Assembly (NCBI GenBank): GCA_037043235.1
Contig: JAWRVZ010000256.1
Coordinates: 124,001-188,000, forward strand
DNA from: Rhodeus uyekii
Lineage: Eukaryota > Chordata > Actinopteri > Cypriniformes > Acheilognathidae
Length of the DNA: 64,000 bases
Direction of reading: 5' to 3'
This document shows, piece after piece, positions 13,360 through 25,750 of this stretch. The notes beneath the pieces were generated by a model. That model searched no databases and was not told where the DNA came from. It saw nothing but the letters and a program-made list of their open reading frames with translations. Within the stretch, counting starts at the first letter, position 1. Every line of letters starts with the position of its first letter. Position numbers and translations under genes: made by a program.

Positions 13360-14060
13360 CAGTGGAATCCGGTTATATCAACGGTCTCGGGAGTTGCAAA
13401 AAAGCATTGAGATAACACAGTCATTTCGCACTGACACAGTTCTGAATAGTATTGCACAAGCGGTTAGTATGATTTCTTTACAAACTCTAAAATACTTTGT
13501 TGCTTTTTGCCTTTAACGGTTGAAAACAAATGCTTCTATCAGTAACGACATCTTTGTTGATGTCAATGTAATCTGGGAATTCCTGGACAGTAATGCTAAC
13601 TCCTGCGCCTCCTCTTCGAGTTCTTCTGCGGCTGCGCGGCGCTGTGCGTGCAACGCGAACTAAGCGCATGCGCAGTGAACTAGGTACGATCATTAGTCAC
13701 GAGACAACTGATGTTAATTGGCGACTGAAATGATTGTGTTATGAGCGAATGTGTTTACACGTGTGTTGTGCATGTGTTTACACTGAGCGATCATTGTGTT
13801 TGCAATGTTGGAGAATATAATTAAAGGTTTGTATGGAGAATCGAATGTGTTTTTTATCGTATTCTGGTGAATATCTGCGGTTAGTTGGTGCACATCTGCC
13901 TTTTGCTGCTAGCAAACATATACAGTGTATGTACATTTTTATAGCATGCTGATCGCTTCATCAAACAAATTGCCATATTGGGTGTTGGTTATCTCACTTA
14001 ACGGTTATCTCGATGCCTTTTTGCAACCACCAAGGCCGTCGACATAACCAAACTCCACTG
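13360..14060. mobile_element. Tigger/pogo-like non-autonomous DNA transposon with TA target duplication
   Basis: The element begins CAGTGGAATCCGGTTAT and ends with the inverted counterpart ATAACCAAACTCCACTG. It has about 55-base terminal inverted repeats that share TTGCAAAAA and GAGATAAC, and TA on both sides (13358-13359 and 14061-14062). Its 701 bases cannot encode a transposase. A CpG-rich core (about 13590-13690) sits next to a short minus-strand frame reading SITVQEFPDYIDINKDVV. That frame resembles the C-terminus of a CENP-B/pogo-type transposase, suggesting an internal deletion derivative. Confidence 0.75.
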
Positions 14061-14092
14061 TACCTATATACAAATGCATACACACTGACACG

Positions 14093-14705
14093 CACTATAT
14101 GGACAAAAGTATTGGAACACCTGACCATTACAACAACAGGGACTGTAATGACATTGCATTCTAAATACAAGAACATTAACATGGAGCTGGTTCAGCTATA
14201 ACAGCAACCACTCTTCTGGAAAGGCTTGCCACAAGCTATTGGAGTGCTTCTTTTGAATCTTTTGCCCATTCATCCAGCAGATCATTTGTGAGGCCAGGCA
14301 CTGATGTTGGATGAGAAGGCCTGGCTCTCAATCTCTGTTTTAATTAATCCCGAAGGTGTTTGATGGGGTTGAGGTCAGAGCTCTGTGTGGGCCAGTCAAG
14401 TTCTTCCACACTAAACTCATCCAATCATGTCTTTATGGACCTTGCTTTGTGCAAAGTCATGCTGGAATAGAAAAGGGACTTCCCCAAACTGTTCCCAAAA
14501 GGTTGGAAGCATATCATTGTGCTAAATATCTTGGATAGCTGAAATATTGGGAGGTATTTCCCTAATTTCCCTTAGTTGGAAGTAAGGAGTCTGGCCCAGC
14601 CCCAGACCTTTATTCCTCCTTCACCAAACTTTACAGTTGGTACAGTGCAGTCAGACAGGTGACATTATGCTGCCATCTGTCAAATTCAGACTCCAGACCC
14701 ATTCT
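14093..14705 (-). mobile_element. Tc1/mariner transposon fragment with transposase C-terminus
   Basis: Starts with the Tc1-type end 'cactatatggacaaaagta'. On the minus strand it reads a broken transposase tail containing LDWPTQSSDLNPIKHL (the DDE-region motif WP-QSPDLNPIE), followed by RLRARPSHPTSVPGLTN. Stops interrupt it and the other terminus is missing, so it is a truncated, inactive copy. It lies 33 bases from the Tigger-like element. Confidence 0.75.
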
Positions 14706-16190
14706 TGATTATTTACAGATAGTCAGTTATAGATTGCATATTACATTATGAAAATTGTAGTTGTAATTATTAAATTACACATTTTAGGTCATTTTGTATT
14801 CTGAGTACTTTTAGATTACTTGTTTATATTGATTTGAATAGGACAATCTTAAAAAAAGAGATTTTTTTTATCCACAACATGGGCAAAGCCATTAAACATT
14901 ACATTAGGTCAGGGTATGCAGGGGTATGAGTAAGGAAAAGCTAATAATTCATTCAATTCTAAAAACATCAAATAAAACCAAAATAAAAAAAACAAATACT
15001 AAACAAATTAAATACTTTATTTGTATACATGTATGTCATGTGATTATTAATTGAACTCAGAGAACCATGAAAATGCAAATGACTTGTTAAAATATTTACT
15101 AAGTTATTAAATGTATTTTCTAAAAAAAATTTTTGGCAATACCTGCATTACATGTAAATATGAGATGACAAACTTATGTATTTTAATGTGTTTGAAAGAC
15201 AAAAACCCTACGAGGATATAGTAGAGATTTTACAGATACAGATTTTAGTTTTAGAAAGATTAACTTAAAAATAGACTGATAAATTTTTTGAGAAGGAAAG
15301 AATTGTCGAGAATGAAACAATTAATCATTCCTTAACACTGTGTGTTACAAACACAACTTTATCTAGTCTGATTAAGGCCATTTTAAAATGTAAAAGTAGT
15401 TCATTTGATTACATAATCCAATTACAAATAACTATTACCCCAAATTGTGTCCAGACACACCAAAAGACAGACGGTCAGTCATTCGTGCCACAACTTGCCT
15501 GTTAAAAGGTTTCAGCTAAATTCATCTTTCTAATCCAATTGAAAACAGACATTCTGTTGCGATCTCGTTTCGGTGCAGAAACGGCGCTCTCTAGTGGCGT
15601 GATATCATTACTGATTACACAAGAACGTGGCAAATCTCTGGCCCTCAAGATCCAAATTCCTGCTCGAACACTGATGATAATTTTACAGTGATCCTGAAGA
15701 CCTTGAACAGCTTGTACAGAGTGTTTAATCAAGGTTTGTGATCAAATTTGCAGGAAAGTTCATATCCCAAGTAAGCTGTTGGGATGCTCCTCAAATACTC
15801 AAACTGACACTTCCTCGCTCCTCCGTCCACCAGCCCTTGACCCGAAAACCGATCAAACTCAGCCACGTTGGCTAAAAAGTCATGAACGAGGATACAGAGG
15901 TGCATCCTGGACCCGAGAACGAGAAATGAAACGAGGATGTACTTAGAAGAAACAAGAGACACCACATTTGAAAATTACACCACCCCATATAAATGACATT
16001 CTTGATTAGAAAATTTAATTTGCTTGCTTTTTATTAAGGACAAGGCAAAAGATTGAGGCAGGAAAGGGCTGTTAGTGTAACATGTAGGTTACAGGGAGCG
16101 CCAGTGGACCACAAACACACACATTTCTGTCTGACTGTTCTCACAGAAATACCTTAAATTCTGGGCTTTAAAAATTCATTTTTTTCTGGA
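14706..16190. other. Non-coding stretch between repeats
   Basis: Mostly AT-rich without recognised features. The part 15500-15965 is richer in GC and CpG and open on the minus strand in two adjacent frames (the lower one includes VDGGARKCQFEYL). No similarity is recalled, and the frames do not join by plausible splicing, so it is left unassigned. Confidence 0.4.
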
Positions 16191-16194
16191 CTTC

Positions 16195-16525
16195 GGATTT
16201 TTTAAAATCCATATTTTTATTAAGGATGCAATTGAGCAAAGGGAAGAAAAAAAAGATTTGGTTACAAAAGATTTGTATTTCGTTTCAGCTTTAAATTCAT
16301 AAATAAAAAAAATGATGTAACAGTTAAGCAGCACAACTGTTTTCAACGTTGATAAGAAATATTTTTGAACACTAAAGATCAGAGTTATGTTGCCTTAGCT
16401 ACCATCACAGGAATAAACTACATTTTAAAACATTCAAATAGAAAGGTTACTGTAATATTTCACAGTAGTACTGTCTGTTTTTACTGTGCTTTTGATCAAA
16501 TAAATGCAGCTATGCTTTTTTTTAT
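16195..16525. repeat. Partial copy of an abundant cyprinid repeat
   Basis: Contains the successive signatures 'taaggatgcaattga', 'cagcacaactgttttcaac', 'tcacaggaataaactacat' and 'ttttgatcaaataaatgcag' of a repeat that is extremely common in zebrafish and carp. A second, shorter, terminally complete copy of the family is at 55131-55383. Confidence 0.65.
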
Positions 16526-16528
16526 GGC

Positions 16529-16762
16529 AACACTTTACAATAATTGGTTCAGTTGGTTAACATGACAAACTTCTTAAACTAAAGCATTTATAACTCTTAA
16601 CTAATGCTATTTTAAACATTTAGGCCTACTAACATTTTAAAATAAATTTTCAGTTTCATCAGTTCATGTTAGCTCAGGTCCATATTACCAAAGAATAAAG
16701 ATTTCTCATTGTTAATGGCAGCTAAAACATTCACATTAACTAATGGAACCTTATTGTTACCG
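16529..16762. repeat. Short inverted-repeat element (AACACTTTACAATAA family), copy 1
   Basis: The left end 'aacactttacaataa' and right end 'aaccttattgttacc' are imperfect inverted copies of each other and match the ends of the element at 25463-25750. The interior is AT-rich and non-coding. It directly abuts the repeat at 16195-16525. Confidence 0.55.
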
Positions 16763-17009
16763 AGAAAGAAAGAAAAAAATCAAATACATAAACCTTTTAA
16801 TATTTATTATTTTAGAAAAAATATTTTAATTTTAATTTCAGACCATAATTCTACAGAGATGGATTACATAAAAATACAAAGTAAGGTAGCGTTTGCATAA
16901 ATTAATATATGCTCATGTTCAACAAGTTATTTCCTACTTACCTTAATGAGTGCATGAAAATCAGCACACATACACACGCTGTTTCCATGTTTTATGGGTG
17001 ACATTCCAT

Positions 17010-17239
17010 ACTCGATTTTTATACTTCACAAGCTTTATATTTTATCCCCTAAACCTACCAATCACAAAAGGTTTCTGTATTTTTACATTTTCAAAAACAT
17101 TACAGTGATTTAGAAGCCTTTTTCCTCATGGGGACTAACAAAATTATTTCTGATACCGGTAATTATTTTCTTGCCAACCTTGCGATGCCCCACACACATA
17201 CACACATTGTCCCATCCTAGAGGGACACCTGACACCTGA

Positions 17240-17301
<62 letters not shown>

Positions 17302-17480
17302 GGTTGTTTCTGATGACTCTCCATAGTTATAGTTTCCATAGTTTTTATACTGTACAAATTTTACTTTTTATCCTTCGCTCTTAAACCTAACCTGTACAGA
17401 AAACATTTTTTTTTTGGTCAAGTATGATTTAGAAGCCGCTTTAATCATGGGGACTGACATTTTGTAGGGAATGCCTAGAC
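17010..17480. repeat. Duplicated cyprinid repeat around a (CT)n(CA)n microsatellite
   Basis: Two diverged copies of a segment running from 'tttata' plus 'cctaaacctacc'-like text to 'tcatggggac' occur at about 17015-17132 and 17335-17455. Between them lies (CT)n at about 17240-17282 and (CA)n to 17302. The text resembles a known fish repeat containing 'atggggac' and 'cctaaacc'. No coding content. Confidence 0.5.
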
Positions 17481-18184
17481 ATTTGTGAGTACCTAGTAGT
17501 TGGTTTGCATATTTTATTATATTAGTAAGGAAATTTTACCCTCACAAGTACAGCTTAACTCTAATAACATGTCAGAAGTATATTTAACTATTAACTTAGT
17601 CAACAAAATAATGATAATGTATCTAAAATCATTCCTTTAATTGTAGTTACTGATAGAGTAAATCAATTATATTTCTAATTCTCCATACTTCTCATACTGT
17701 TAATGTAAGAGTTTCTATAAAAGCATATATATAATCCATTCATTATTAGGTTTACTATGAGAGCTAGCTTTTGAGTTCACAATTTTGAGGATTATTGAGG
17801 TTATTCACACCAATATAAAAGGGACGGTTTGGATAAACATCTGCTGAGGTTTGAGCTTTTCATGGCTGTTAATGAGGGCAGAAGCAATTTATATTTACAT
17901 ATACTTGTAGTTAATCACTGATGAAATCTTGTATTTGTATGCATTAATTGACAAGCAACAGAGGAAATCAAACAAAACCAGTTAATTACAGTGTGTGCAC
18001 ATGCATGCGTGGATATTTTAGAGGCTAGTAGTAACTAAGGTGATGTGAAAGAATGTTTTACTCCTTTTAATTTTGCAAGCGCTGGGATGAGACATCAGCC
18101 GAGCAAAAGGACACACACTGACATAAATTAGAGGAGTGCGTTTCTTGAAGCCACTACAAAGAAACTGTGAGTGCAACATTCCAA

Positions 18185-18837
18185 ACAGGTGAAAGTGAGA
18201 TTTATTGAACCTGAAACTTTGTCCATCTTTGCTTTTTTCTTACAAAGAACCAAATTTATAGCATATAAAGTCACAATATATACTCCCATTAACGGAAAGG
18301 TCTCAGGTTATGCAACAGTTAGTGGTGAAGCAAAATAAGTCTTCAACAGTCTAATCTCATCAACAAATGGTAGCTAACAACATTGGTTAGATCATATTAA
18401 ATATCTTAGAGTGAAGAGGTTAAGACTTCAACATTTGAATGGGTCTACAGCAGAAAGCAGATACAACCTGTTACGCACCAGTTTCAAATCAGGCAATAAG
18501 CACGTATGGATGAAAGAACAGCCATCAGCTGACAGAAAGGAATGAATTGAGCTTGTTCAAACTGAGGTCTCCAGGTTTTGAGAGGAATAAATGGTCCCCG
18601 AGAAAATAATTAAAAAAAAAGAATGATTACGTTGGAATGAGTGTTCACCCTGTTTATGTCTGCAATTCACTGCAAGGAGATCACATCGCCTGGATGCGTC
18701 ACATTTGACCTACTCTTGGTTTGCTGACTAGTGGAGAGCAGATGCTTTGGTAGCCATCAGCCTGGTTGCGAGGGTTGGTTAACTTTAGGAATGTTTGGGT
18801 TTAAACTTTTTGAATGTTCATCTGCAGAGTTCAGAGA
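18185..18837 (-). other. dnajb6: dnajb6 3' untranslated region
   Basis: The 650 bases after the TGA stop (18840-18838) carry no coding similarity. A canonical AATAAA on the minus strand (tttatt on plus, 18201-18206) would direct cleavage about 15-25 bases further on, near 18185. No earlier strong signal was noticed. Confidence 0.55.
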
Positions 18838-21800
18838 TCACTTGCTGTCCAGTCGTAGATGCTGCTCCTTACCATTGACTGTGAGAGATTTGAGCTGACC
18901 GTCCTCCTCTACCTCCACTCTCTCTTGACCGTTCTCTACAATACTGTAATGACACAAAAGTGAGCTGAACGTTGAGATAACATTAACTGTGAGATTAAGT
19001 GGTAAAGGCTTAGTCAAGTTATGGTCGATTTTTATAGATACTTAGTGACTAAATAACTGTACAGCGTAGTACGCTTTAAGTTATGAATCACTATTAGAGG
19101 CTATTCCAGAATTTTCTTAAGTACCGTTTGGTAGTGATCCTCCTTCCATTGATGAATTTGGTGGATGTGGAGACAGAGCGGAAGTTTCCCATTCCACTGC
19201 CACCACCAAATGAGGAGGAGGAAAATGAGTTGAAACCTCCACCCATTGGGCCGAACGGGGTGAATCCTACAGAAATGATGATGATGTTCAAATACACAAA
19301 AAGTATGTCAATCTTACCCAGGAAGTAGATGTTGTAATTAGTGATTTTTCACTGGCTACACACAGACCAACATACCTGTGTTAAACCCAGAAAAGGCAGG
19401 ACCAAATGGAGAAAATCCAGGAAAAAATGAACCCGTCGTCCTGCTCCTGCTCACACCCCTATGACGCCGTCCCCCACCAAAGAAATCTTCAAAAGGGTCA
19501 TCAGCTAATAAAATACATTTAAAAAGTACTTGGTCAATCTATGTCAGAATAACAATTAATCAAGAACTACTGAACATGTTTCATATACATCACAAAGACC
19601 ACTGAACCATTTAACAACAGCAAAATATTCTATTATAGAACATCTTCACAGCAACTAAATGGGGACACAGTGAGGAAACTTATTTTTCTGAAATCTGCCA
19701 AAGTAAAGAAAACAAATTCCTTATGAGCTATTGATTGGGAGAGAAAGTCTTGTCTGAGTTAAAGTTGAAAACCACTGGCTTGGCTAAAAAAGGTCACCAC
19801 TTTAATCCATCTGCTTGTGGTCACAAAATACAATTTATTGGCCTTTGGACTCTCAGAGCGAGGAAACTGCATTTAAAGCGAACCAGTTGTTCATGTCATG
19901 GCCCTTTTAAATAAAACTTTCTTGTAAAAACTGAACTGTGGCATCTCTGGTCTGAGATAAGCCATGTGAAGTGTTATGAAATGAAAATTTGTCTGTGTTT
20001 AAAGAAATTTGTGAATATACGATAGCTATCAAACTAGTAAATGTTTGAGTGTGTGATTCTATTCCAGGTGACTTCTCCCTGAAGCAAGCTGAAGACGCGT
20101 ACATTACTCATGGCCCTTTCACGCAAAACTCACATTTTTTGGTTTCAAATTTGAATAATTTGCACATTTTATTTGTTCCTACCCATTTATTGGAATACTA
20201 GGTCATTAGGTTCTACAAAAGGTATATTTGTATTAATTCTCATAAATGTTGGGACCAGTGTTGCAATGTAGAGAAAAAGTATGCTAGTTGAAACATGCTT
20301 AGATCCCGTCTTCTCCATTTTCAGGCACTTAGCACCTTCACATTAAGTTTTCCAATCTCCTTCAAGCAGTTTGATTTGGCAAGCAGAGCTATGCCTGATA
20401 TCTTTCCCAACACATACACACACACATGCAGTTATTCAAATCCACCCCCAACTTTGTCATGGCTACAAAAACACAAGTAAACACCATTGACCTTCTACCA
20501 TCAAGGATGGTGCTCCTGAAACATTCACATGTATACCCGCATCTATTTCACTCATATAGAAATAATCCTTAGTACTTTGAATATTTTGCTCCCAGATAAA
20601 CACACATGTGAACACATTAATGTTGAACAACTCGTTTCCACGCTCTGTAGCCGCCTAGAACTATAAGCATTCTCTTTCTCTTGCTGCTCTTTTATTCGGA
20701 AGCTATTTCTGAGAACATTCCTAGTGGATGATGCACAGTCTCTTCTCGTCCCACTGGTCTGAGCACCCTCGCCATATTTAGAGTGCCTGTATGTTTTACA
20801 CACATGCTGTTGAGACATTTGTTCCCAGCAGCAGAGTTAGTGGGCATAGGGAAGCATGTTAGGATTTAACAGGATGACTAAAGCGTTTTATCCATGATCA
20901 GCTCAACAACACTATTTCTTTACTAGTTCCTCAATACATACATCAGCATTAATGCTTTTTAAGAACTTGTACAATAACATATCAAAAAGGTACAGCGAAC
21001 CCCAGAATGAAATATTCTGTCATTGTTTACTTGCTCTTATGTCATTTCAAACCCATATGTTGTTATTTTATGTGGAAATAATTGTTTTAACCTTCACATT
21101 ATGTTTATCCAAACACTTTTATCCAAAGCACCTGAAGAATACAGAAAGAGATTTGATTAGTAGTGCTCACAAAACAAAGTTACGGAAAGTGCTTGAAGTA
21201 GAAAAGCTAGAAAAGGGAGGGATTAAAAGGAAAGTGATAGCATAGTTTGTTTGTTTTTTATGTTATGTTAAGAGCTCACGGAAGAGATGAGTTTTCAGCT
21301 GTCTTTTGAAAACTGACAGGGATTGTGCATTCCAGATGAAGGTGGGGAGATTGTTACACCTGCAAAGAACAGTGAACTAAAATGAGCTGAAGAGTAATTT
21401 TGTGCCTCTCTGTGATGACACCGCAAGCTCATTAACCGATCATAGGTTTCTGGAAGGTGTGTAGTCTCGTAATAGCGAGTGAAAGTGGGAGGGTGATGAA
21501 CATTACATACATACAAATAAATTATGATATACACAGAATGGAAATGTAGCACACAAGTGATCCTTTCATGGTGCTTTTATGTACTTTTCTAGGCTTGATG
21601 GTCTGTGATTAACTGTTGTACAGAAGAGATTCTTTCACAGCAAAACAAAAAGCATACAGGTGTGAAATGACATTAAAGTAAAAATATATTTTGTACATGT
21701 ATAAAAGATAAAATAATGTGAGAAATTGTTCCCATAATACACACCCAAGTTGAGCACATTGTGAATAGTTTTAGCGAACAATATAATTACGGTTGATTAA

Positions 21801-24800
21801 AAGAAAGCTAATGGACTAATGAACCCAAGCTCCGATAAGTTCATGCAAAAACTAATTACCTAATTATAACTCACACTGATTACGGTCACAGAGACACTGT
21901 GAGATTAAGTGACCTTCATTTCCTCTCTTTGAGAATTTTGTTCTCATTTTTCACTGACAATAACCTCTTTATTCTTAAATAATGTGGTTTTGGCATTAAA
22001 CTGAAATACAGAAATAGAGGGGGAAAATGAGATTTTATGTCCTAATTTTTCTACTCCACCTTTATTTTTCCCTTCATTAAATTAATATAAATTAAGCATG
22101 CACCTACCAAAGAAATCTGCAAATGGATCTCGGCCTCCAAAGAATTCCCTGAAAACATCTTCTGGATTACGGAACGTGAATCCACCCATGAACTCGTCCT
22201 CATATCGGCCACCTTCAAAGAATAATTACAGGAAAAACACATTTACAAAAACAGGTAAAAGGTAAAAGGATAACCTAAAAAAGGAATAACTTCTCTTACC
22301 TCTATTAGATAGGCCTTCTTTACCATATCTATCATACTGTCTCCGTTTGTTTTCTGTATGAAAGAAAGTTTCACACAAAACAGACACAGATCAATGTACA
22401 TTTTAGAATAATTATACACACCTACCACCACACCTTCCCAACGTCAGACACTAAAGGGTGCTGTTCTGTGCCAAAACTATGGTTTATAACAGAATGGAAG
22501 TTGACTGTTACTACAAGCAATAATCTATGCTTAGGCAAACATTTACACAGACAATGTATAAATAATGCAACATATGCAGCTTCACACACTCATGTAAAAC
22601 ACACACACAACAATTATTACTTTTGCCTTAGAAAAGGCACACTGTTGCCATTTGCAAGCTTTCTGAAACTTTACTTTATGTGATTCTAATGCTTGTGTGA
22701 CAATCCATAATGTTTATTTCTAGAGGGCTTAAAAAGGAATTAATAATAATCAATAAAAAGCTCAATGGAGAGATACACACAAAAACAAATCAGATCAACA
22801 TCAAGGAAAAACAAATGAAACTGTCCATTTTCAAATGGTTCAATCAAGATTGAATTCAGAGTCTTTCCGGTTGGTTTTGCTACAAGTTCCTTTCTATTCT
22901 GAGGACGTGTGACATACAACGCGTTTAAAGCATCCAGGAATCAAACATTTCAACTACTGACTGCCTTATTTGACTATCCCAGCACATCTGGATACAGCTC
23001 TTTACACTTCATGCTGCTTTTATCAGCATAAAGTGAGTGTCTCATGGACATTCATTCCACAACAACTCGTTAATGTCTTAAATCAACTATTTAAGTTAGT
23101 AAATATGGCATCATATTTGAACATTTAAAAAAATGGTAACACTTAATTTTACACTGTCCTTATTGCACATTATAGTAGTGCACATGTAGTTACTGTAGTA
23201 ATAACAGTAAATAGTTAATAATTACATGCAACTAAAGCAAATCCTAATCCTAACTCTATTGTAAGTACAAGTAGTTAATTATTATTACTCAGTACTTGAA
23301 TAAGAAGCTTTACACTGTAACATGGATGTCTTAAAAAAAAGAGAGAAAAAGGCCAATACCATCTGACAGGACTTCGTACGCTTCTGAAATCTCTTTAAAC
23401 TTGATCTCTGCCTCTTCTATTATGTCTGGGTTTTTGTCTGGATGCCACTTTAGTGCTTGTTTTCTGTAACTGTAAAAAAAAAACACACACCTTCATTAGT
23501 ACAAGTTTGCTAAGGATGAAAAAGGCAACAAAGACAGCATTTCATTCTTAGTATATCCAAAATTAATCAACTTTGCTTAACATTTAAAAGTTTAGCAAAC
23601 AGTGGGGTAACTATATAAAAACCTGTGACATATACATTTTAAGGTACATTGTCAACTAAAATCTAAAAAAAAAAAAACCTATTAAGATAATTACAACTCT
23701 TCCATGTTGTCACTATTATGTAAAGGTTGCATTCACATCCCAAAATATGTATTTAAAAGAAAAATGCAAGACTCAATGTTTTTTTACCAAAAATTCTTAA
23801 GGCTGAATTTGTTTATTATTTTTTTAAGAAAAGTCTGTGTTGATCCAGACAAAACTATGAAGATCTTCTAAAACACTAAGAAATCCATCCTCATGGCACA
23901 AGATAAATATCAAAAGTTTCCAGACTTTTACACAAATGTATATTATAGTCTTAATTGCACACATTTGTTATGGATTTAAAATAACAGTTGATACATAATG
24001 ATACATAATATTGATACATAATGATACATAATATAACAATGATACATAATATTAATACATAACAGTTCAAGAACACATTTTCTCATTATAAAATACTGCA
24101 TTCATTTATAATGCAAGGACATCATTGCATAACAAAGTCACACAACACTTAACAACCATTTTCAATACAGGTCATGCTGCACAATACAACTTCAGTAGGT
24201 GTGACAACAGGTCAGCATCTCTGTACACTAAGCCTGAGTCAGCGATACACACCCAACCCGCAGTACACAGGAGGGTCAATGGCCTAAACCAAACACTCCA
24301 TACACCAGGGGATTTGTCCTTTGCACATCTTTTTATAGTGTTTGACCTCTGTGCTTTAGAAATCCCCCTTATAACCATCAGCAAATTCAGTGACCTACAG
24401 AATCAGGACTCAATAGACATTTGTTAACCTTTAAAACACCCTTTCTAGGGAGGTAGTAGATAAATAAGGCATAGGGACGCACCACATCTGAATAAACCAC
24501 ATTCCCTTCCTCTGTGCTTCAATTTTAAATTTAAAGTACTTTACTGGCAATACTGCCAAAGCATTATACACAAAACAAGTAATGAGAAGAGAAATAAATA
24601 TACAATATAACAAACAAAAAATATATTTAAATTAGAAAATATATATTAGAAAAAAATATTATAAATTAGAATTTTTTTTAAATAAATAAATATATTTATT
24701 ATATATATTATATATTATATAAGGTCTCAACCTTAGTCATGTCACACAGAGCACATTTGATGTCTGCCTTTTTTTTATTGCCAAACTGTATCTCTGTTTT

Positions 24801-25076
24801 ATCATGGAGTGCTGACTTTTTCTTTTACAGAGAGCATTCGAAGCAATGGATTGAGACAAACACACATTAATAAAGACCAGCAGCAAAGAGCAGAGGTCTC
24901 ACATGGATGGTATCAACTAACCCCTGTGTTGCGCAGTCAATGCTATCATTACTCCACTATTATGTCCCATGTGTAAAAATAGATGGTCATGACAGGACAC
25001 AGAGTACTTACGCTTTCTTTATATCTTCTTGGGATGCATTTTTCGTCACACCCAAGATTTCATAATAATCCCCCAT
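18838..25076 (-). CDS. dnajb6: DNAJB6, class B J-domain (Hsp40) co-chaperone, 7 coding exons, complete
   Basis: Hsp70 co-chaperone that suppresses aggregation of polyglutamine and amyloid proteins and maintains intermediate filaments. Coding exons (minus): 25076-25012, 23469-23360, 22353-22300, 22212-22108, 19504-19376, 19266-19125, 18943-18838; 711 nt, 236 residues (human short isoform 241). All introns are GT-AG and phases agree. The J domain starts MGDYYEILGVTKNAS, with the Hsp70-activating HPD at residues 31-33 and an acidic/basic helix IV ending NKRRQYDRYGKEG. A Gly/Phe-rich region follows (residues about 77-165; FTFRNPEDVFREFFGG and DPFEDFFGG motifs). Then comes a Ser/Thr-rich patch (about 167-190, including SFSSSSFGGG and SVSTSTKF), the segment known to bind amyloidogenic clients, and the C-terminal domain (RIVENGQERVEVEEDGQ, SLTVNGKEQ). 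It lies directly downstream of ube3c in the same orientation, as in human. Teleosts have a and b copies; which one this is cannot be decided here. Confidence 0.96.
20998..21545. repeat. Compound repeat in dnajb6 intron 5
   Basis: Bases 20998-21090 ('cagaatgaaatattctgtca') are a reverse copy of a common cyprinid element also seen near 27170 and 61650. Bases about 21110-21545 form a second repeat whose parts ('tacagaaag', 'gcttgaagtag', 'gagatgagttttcag', 'ttttgtgcctc') recur in shorter form at 26490-26690. Confidence 0.5.
23134..23340. repeat. Fish repeat with 'ggtaacactta' and 'tacactgtaaca' ends
   Basis: Opens 'ggtaacacttaattttacac' and closes 'tttacactgtaacatgg', with the typical interior 'taatcctaactctattgtaa' and 'gtagttaattattattactc'. 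Recalled as an abundant teleost element. It sits in the dnajb6 intron just before the HPD-encoding exon. Confidence 0.55.
23985..24065. repeat. Short tandem repeat of 'gatacataat'
   Basis: The ten-base unit gatacataat, with small variants, is repeated about six times, in a dnajb6 intron. Confidence 0.8.
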
Positions 25077-25131
25077 GGCTCAAGGTTGTAGTTTTTTCCC
25101 TCCACTGGATGACAAATTTTCAGCAGTAGCC
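25012..25131 (-). other. dnajb6: dnajb6 exon 2: 5' UTR joined to first coding segment
   Basis: A strong acceptor (TTTCTTTCCAG) ends at 25132, giving an exon 25131-25012 with 55 bases of 5' UTR before the ATG at 25076 (context GAGCCATGGGG, good Kozak match). The donor GAAAGC|GTAAGT is at 25012/25011. A non-coding first exon upstream is therefore required, as in the mammalian gene. Confidence 0.85.
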
Positions 25132-25462
25132 CTGGAAAGAAAAAGAGAGATCTCTAGTTGAAGACATACACGAGGGGACAAAAAACAGAGGGTGTGTTTT
25201 GGTACCTATGTGGGTGTGTGGCAACTGTGAGAGACAACCTCAAAAAAAACAATTTGTCATGTGAAAGTTCTACATTTCATCTCATACATAAAGCATTGAT
25301 AAGAAACCGATTGATTCATGACTACATTTGTAATTTACTCTTGTCTCCTGTATACAATCTCAGTTCCCCCTTGGAAAATCCTATTAACTCCTAATCTACA
25401 TGGCCATACTCAAGTTTACACTGGTCAAACCATATGATATATGAACAGTTTATTCAATAAAT

Positions 25463-25750
25463 AACACTTTACAATAAGGTTTAATGTTAATATTAGTGAA
25501 CTACCTAGTTAAAATTGAATGTAATGAACTGCACTTCTAAAGCATTTATTTATCCAAGTTAATGTTAGTTTCAACATTTACTAATACATTATTAAACACA
25601 TTTGTTAACAGTTAATGCACTGAGATTTAACAAACAAACAATGAACAACTATTTTTATTAACTAACATTAACAATACATTTGTAACAGTTTATTAATTTT
25701 TGTTAATGCATTAACTTGCGTTAACAAACGAGACCTTATTGTAAAGGGTT
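25463..25750. mobile_element. Miniature inverted-repeat element (AACACTTTACAATAAGGT family), copy 2
   Basis: Left end aacactttacaataaggt (25463-25480) and right end accttattgtaaagggtt (25733-25750) are inverted copies with one mismatch in 18. The 288-base interior is rich in TTAAC/GTTAA words and non-coding. It lies in the large first intron of dnajb6. The superfamily is not certain; such ends occur in hAT-like fish elements. Confidence 0.65.

Noticed and set aside
15502..15965. Two adjacent minus-strand frames in a CpG-richer region
   Set aside because: The frames do not join by plausible splicing and show no family motif; left as an unassigned segment.
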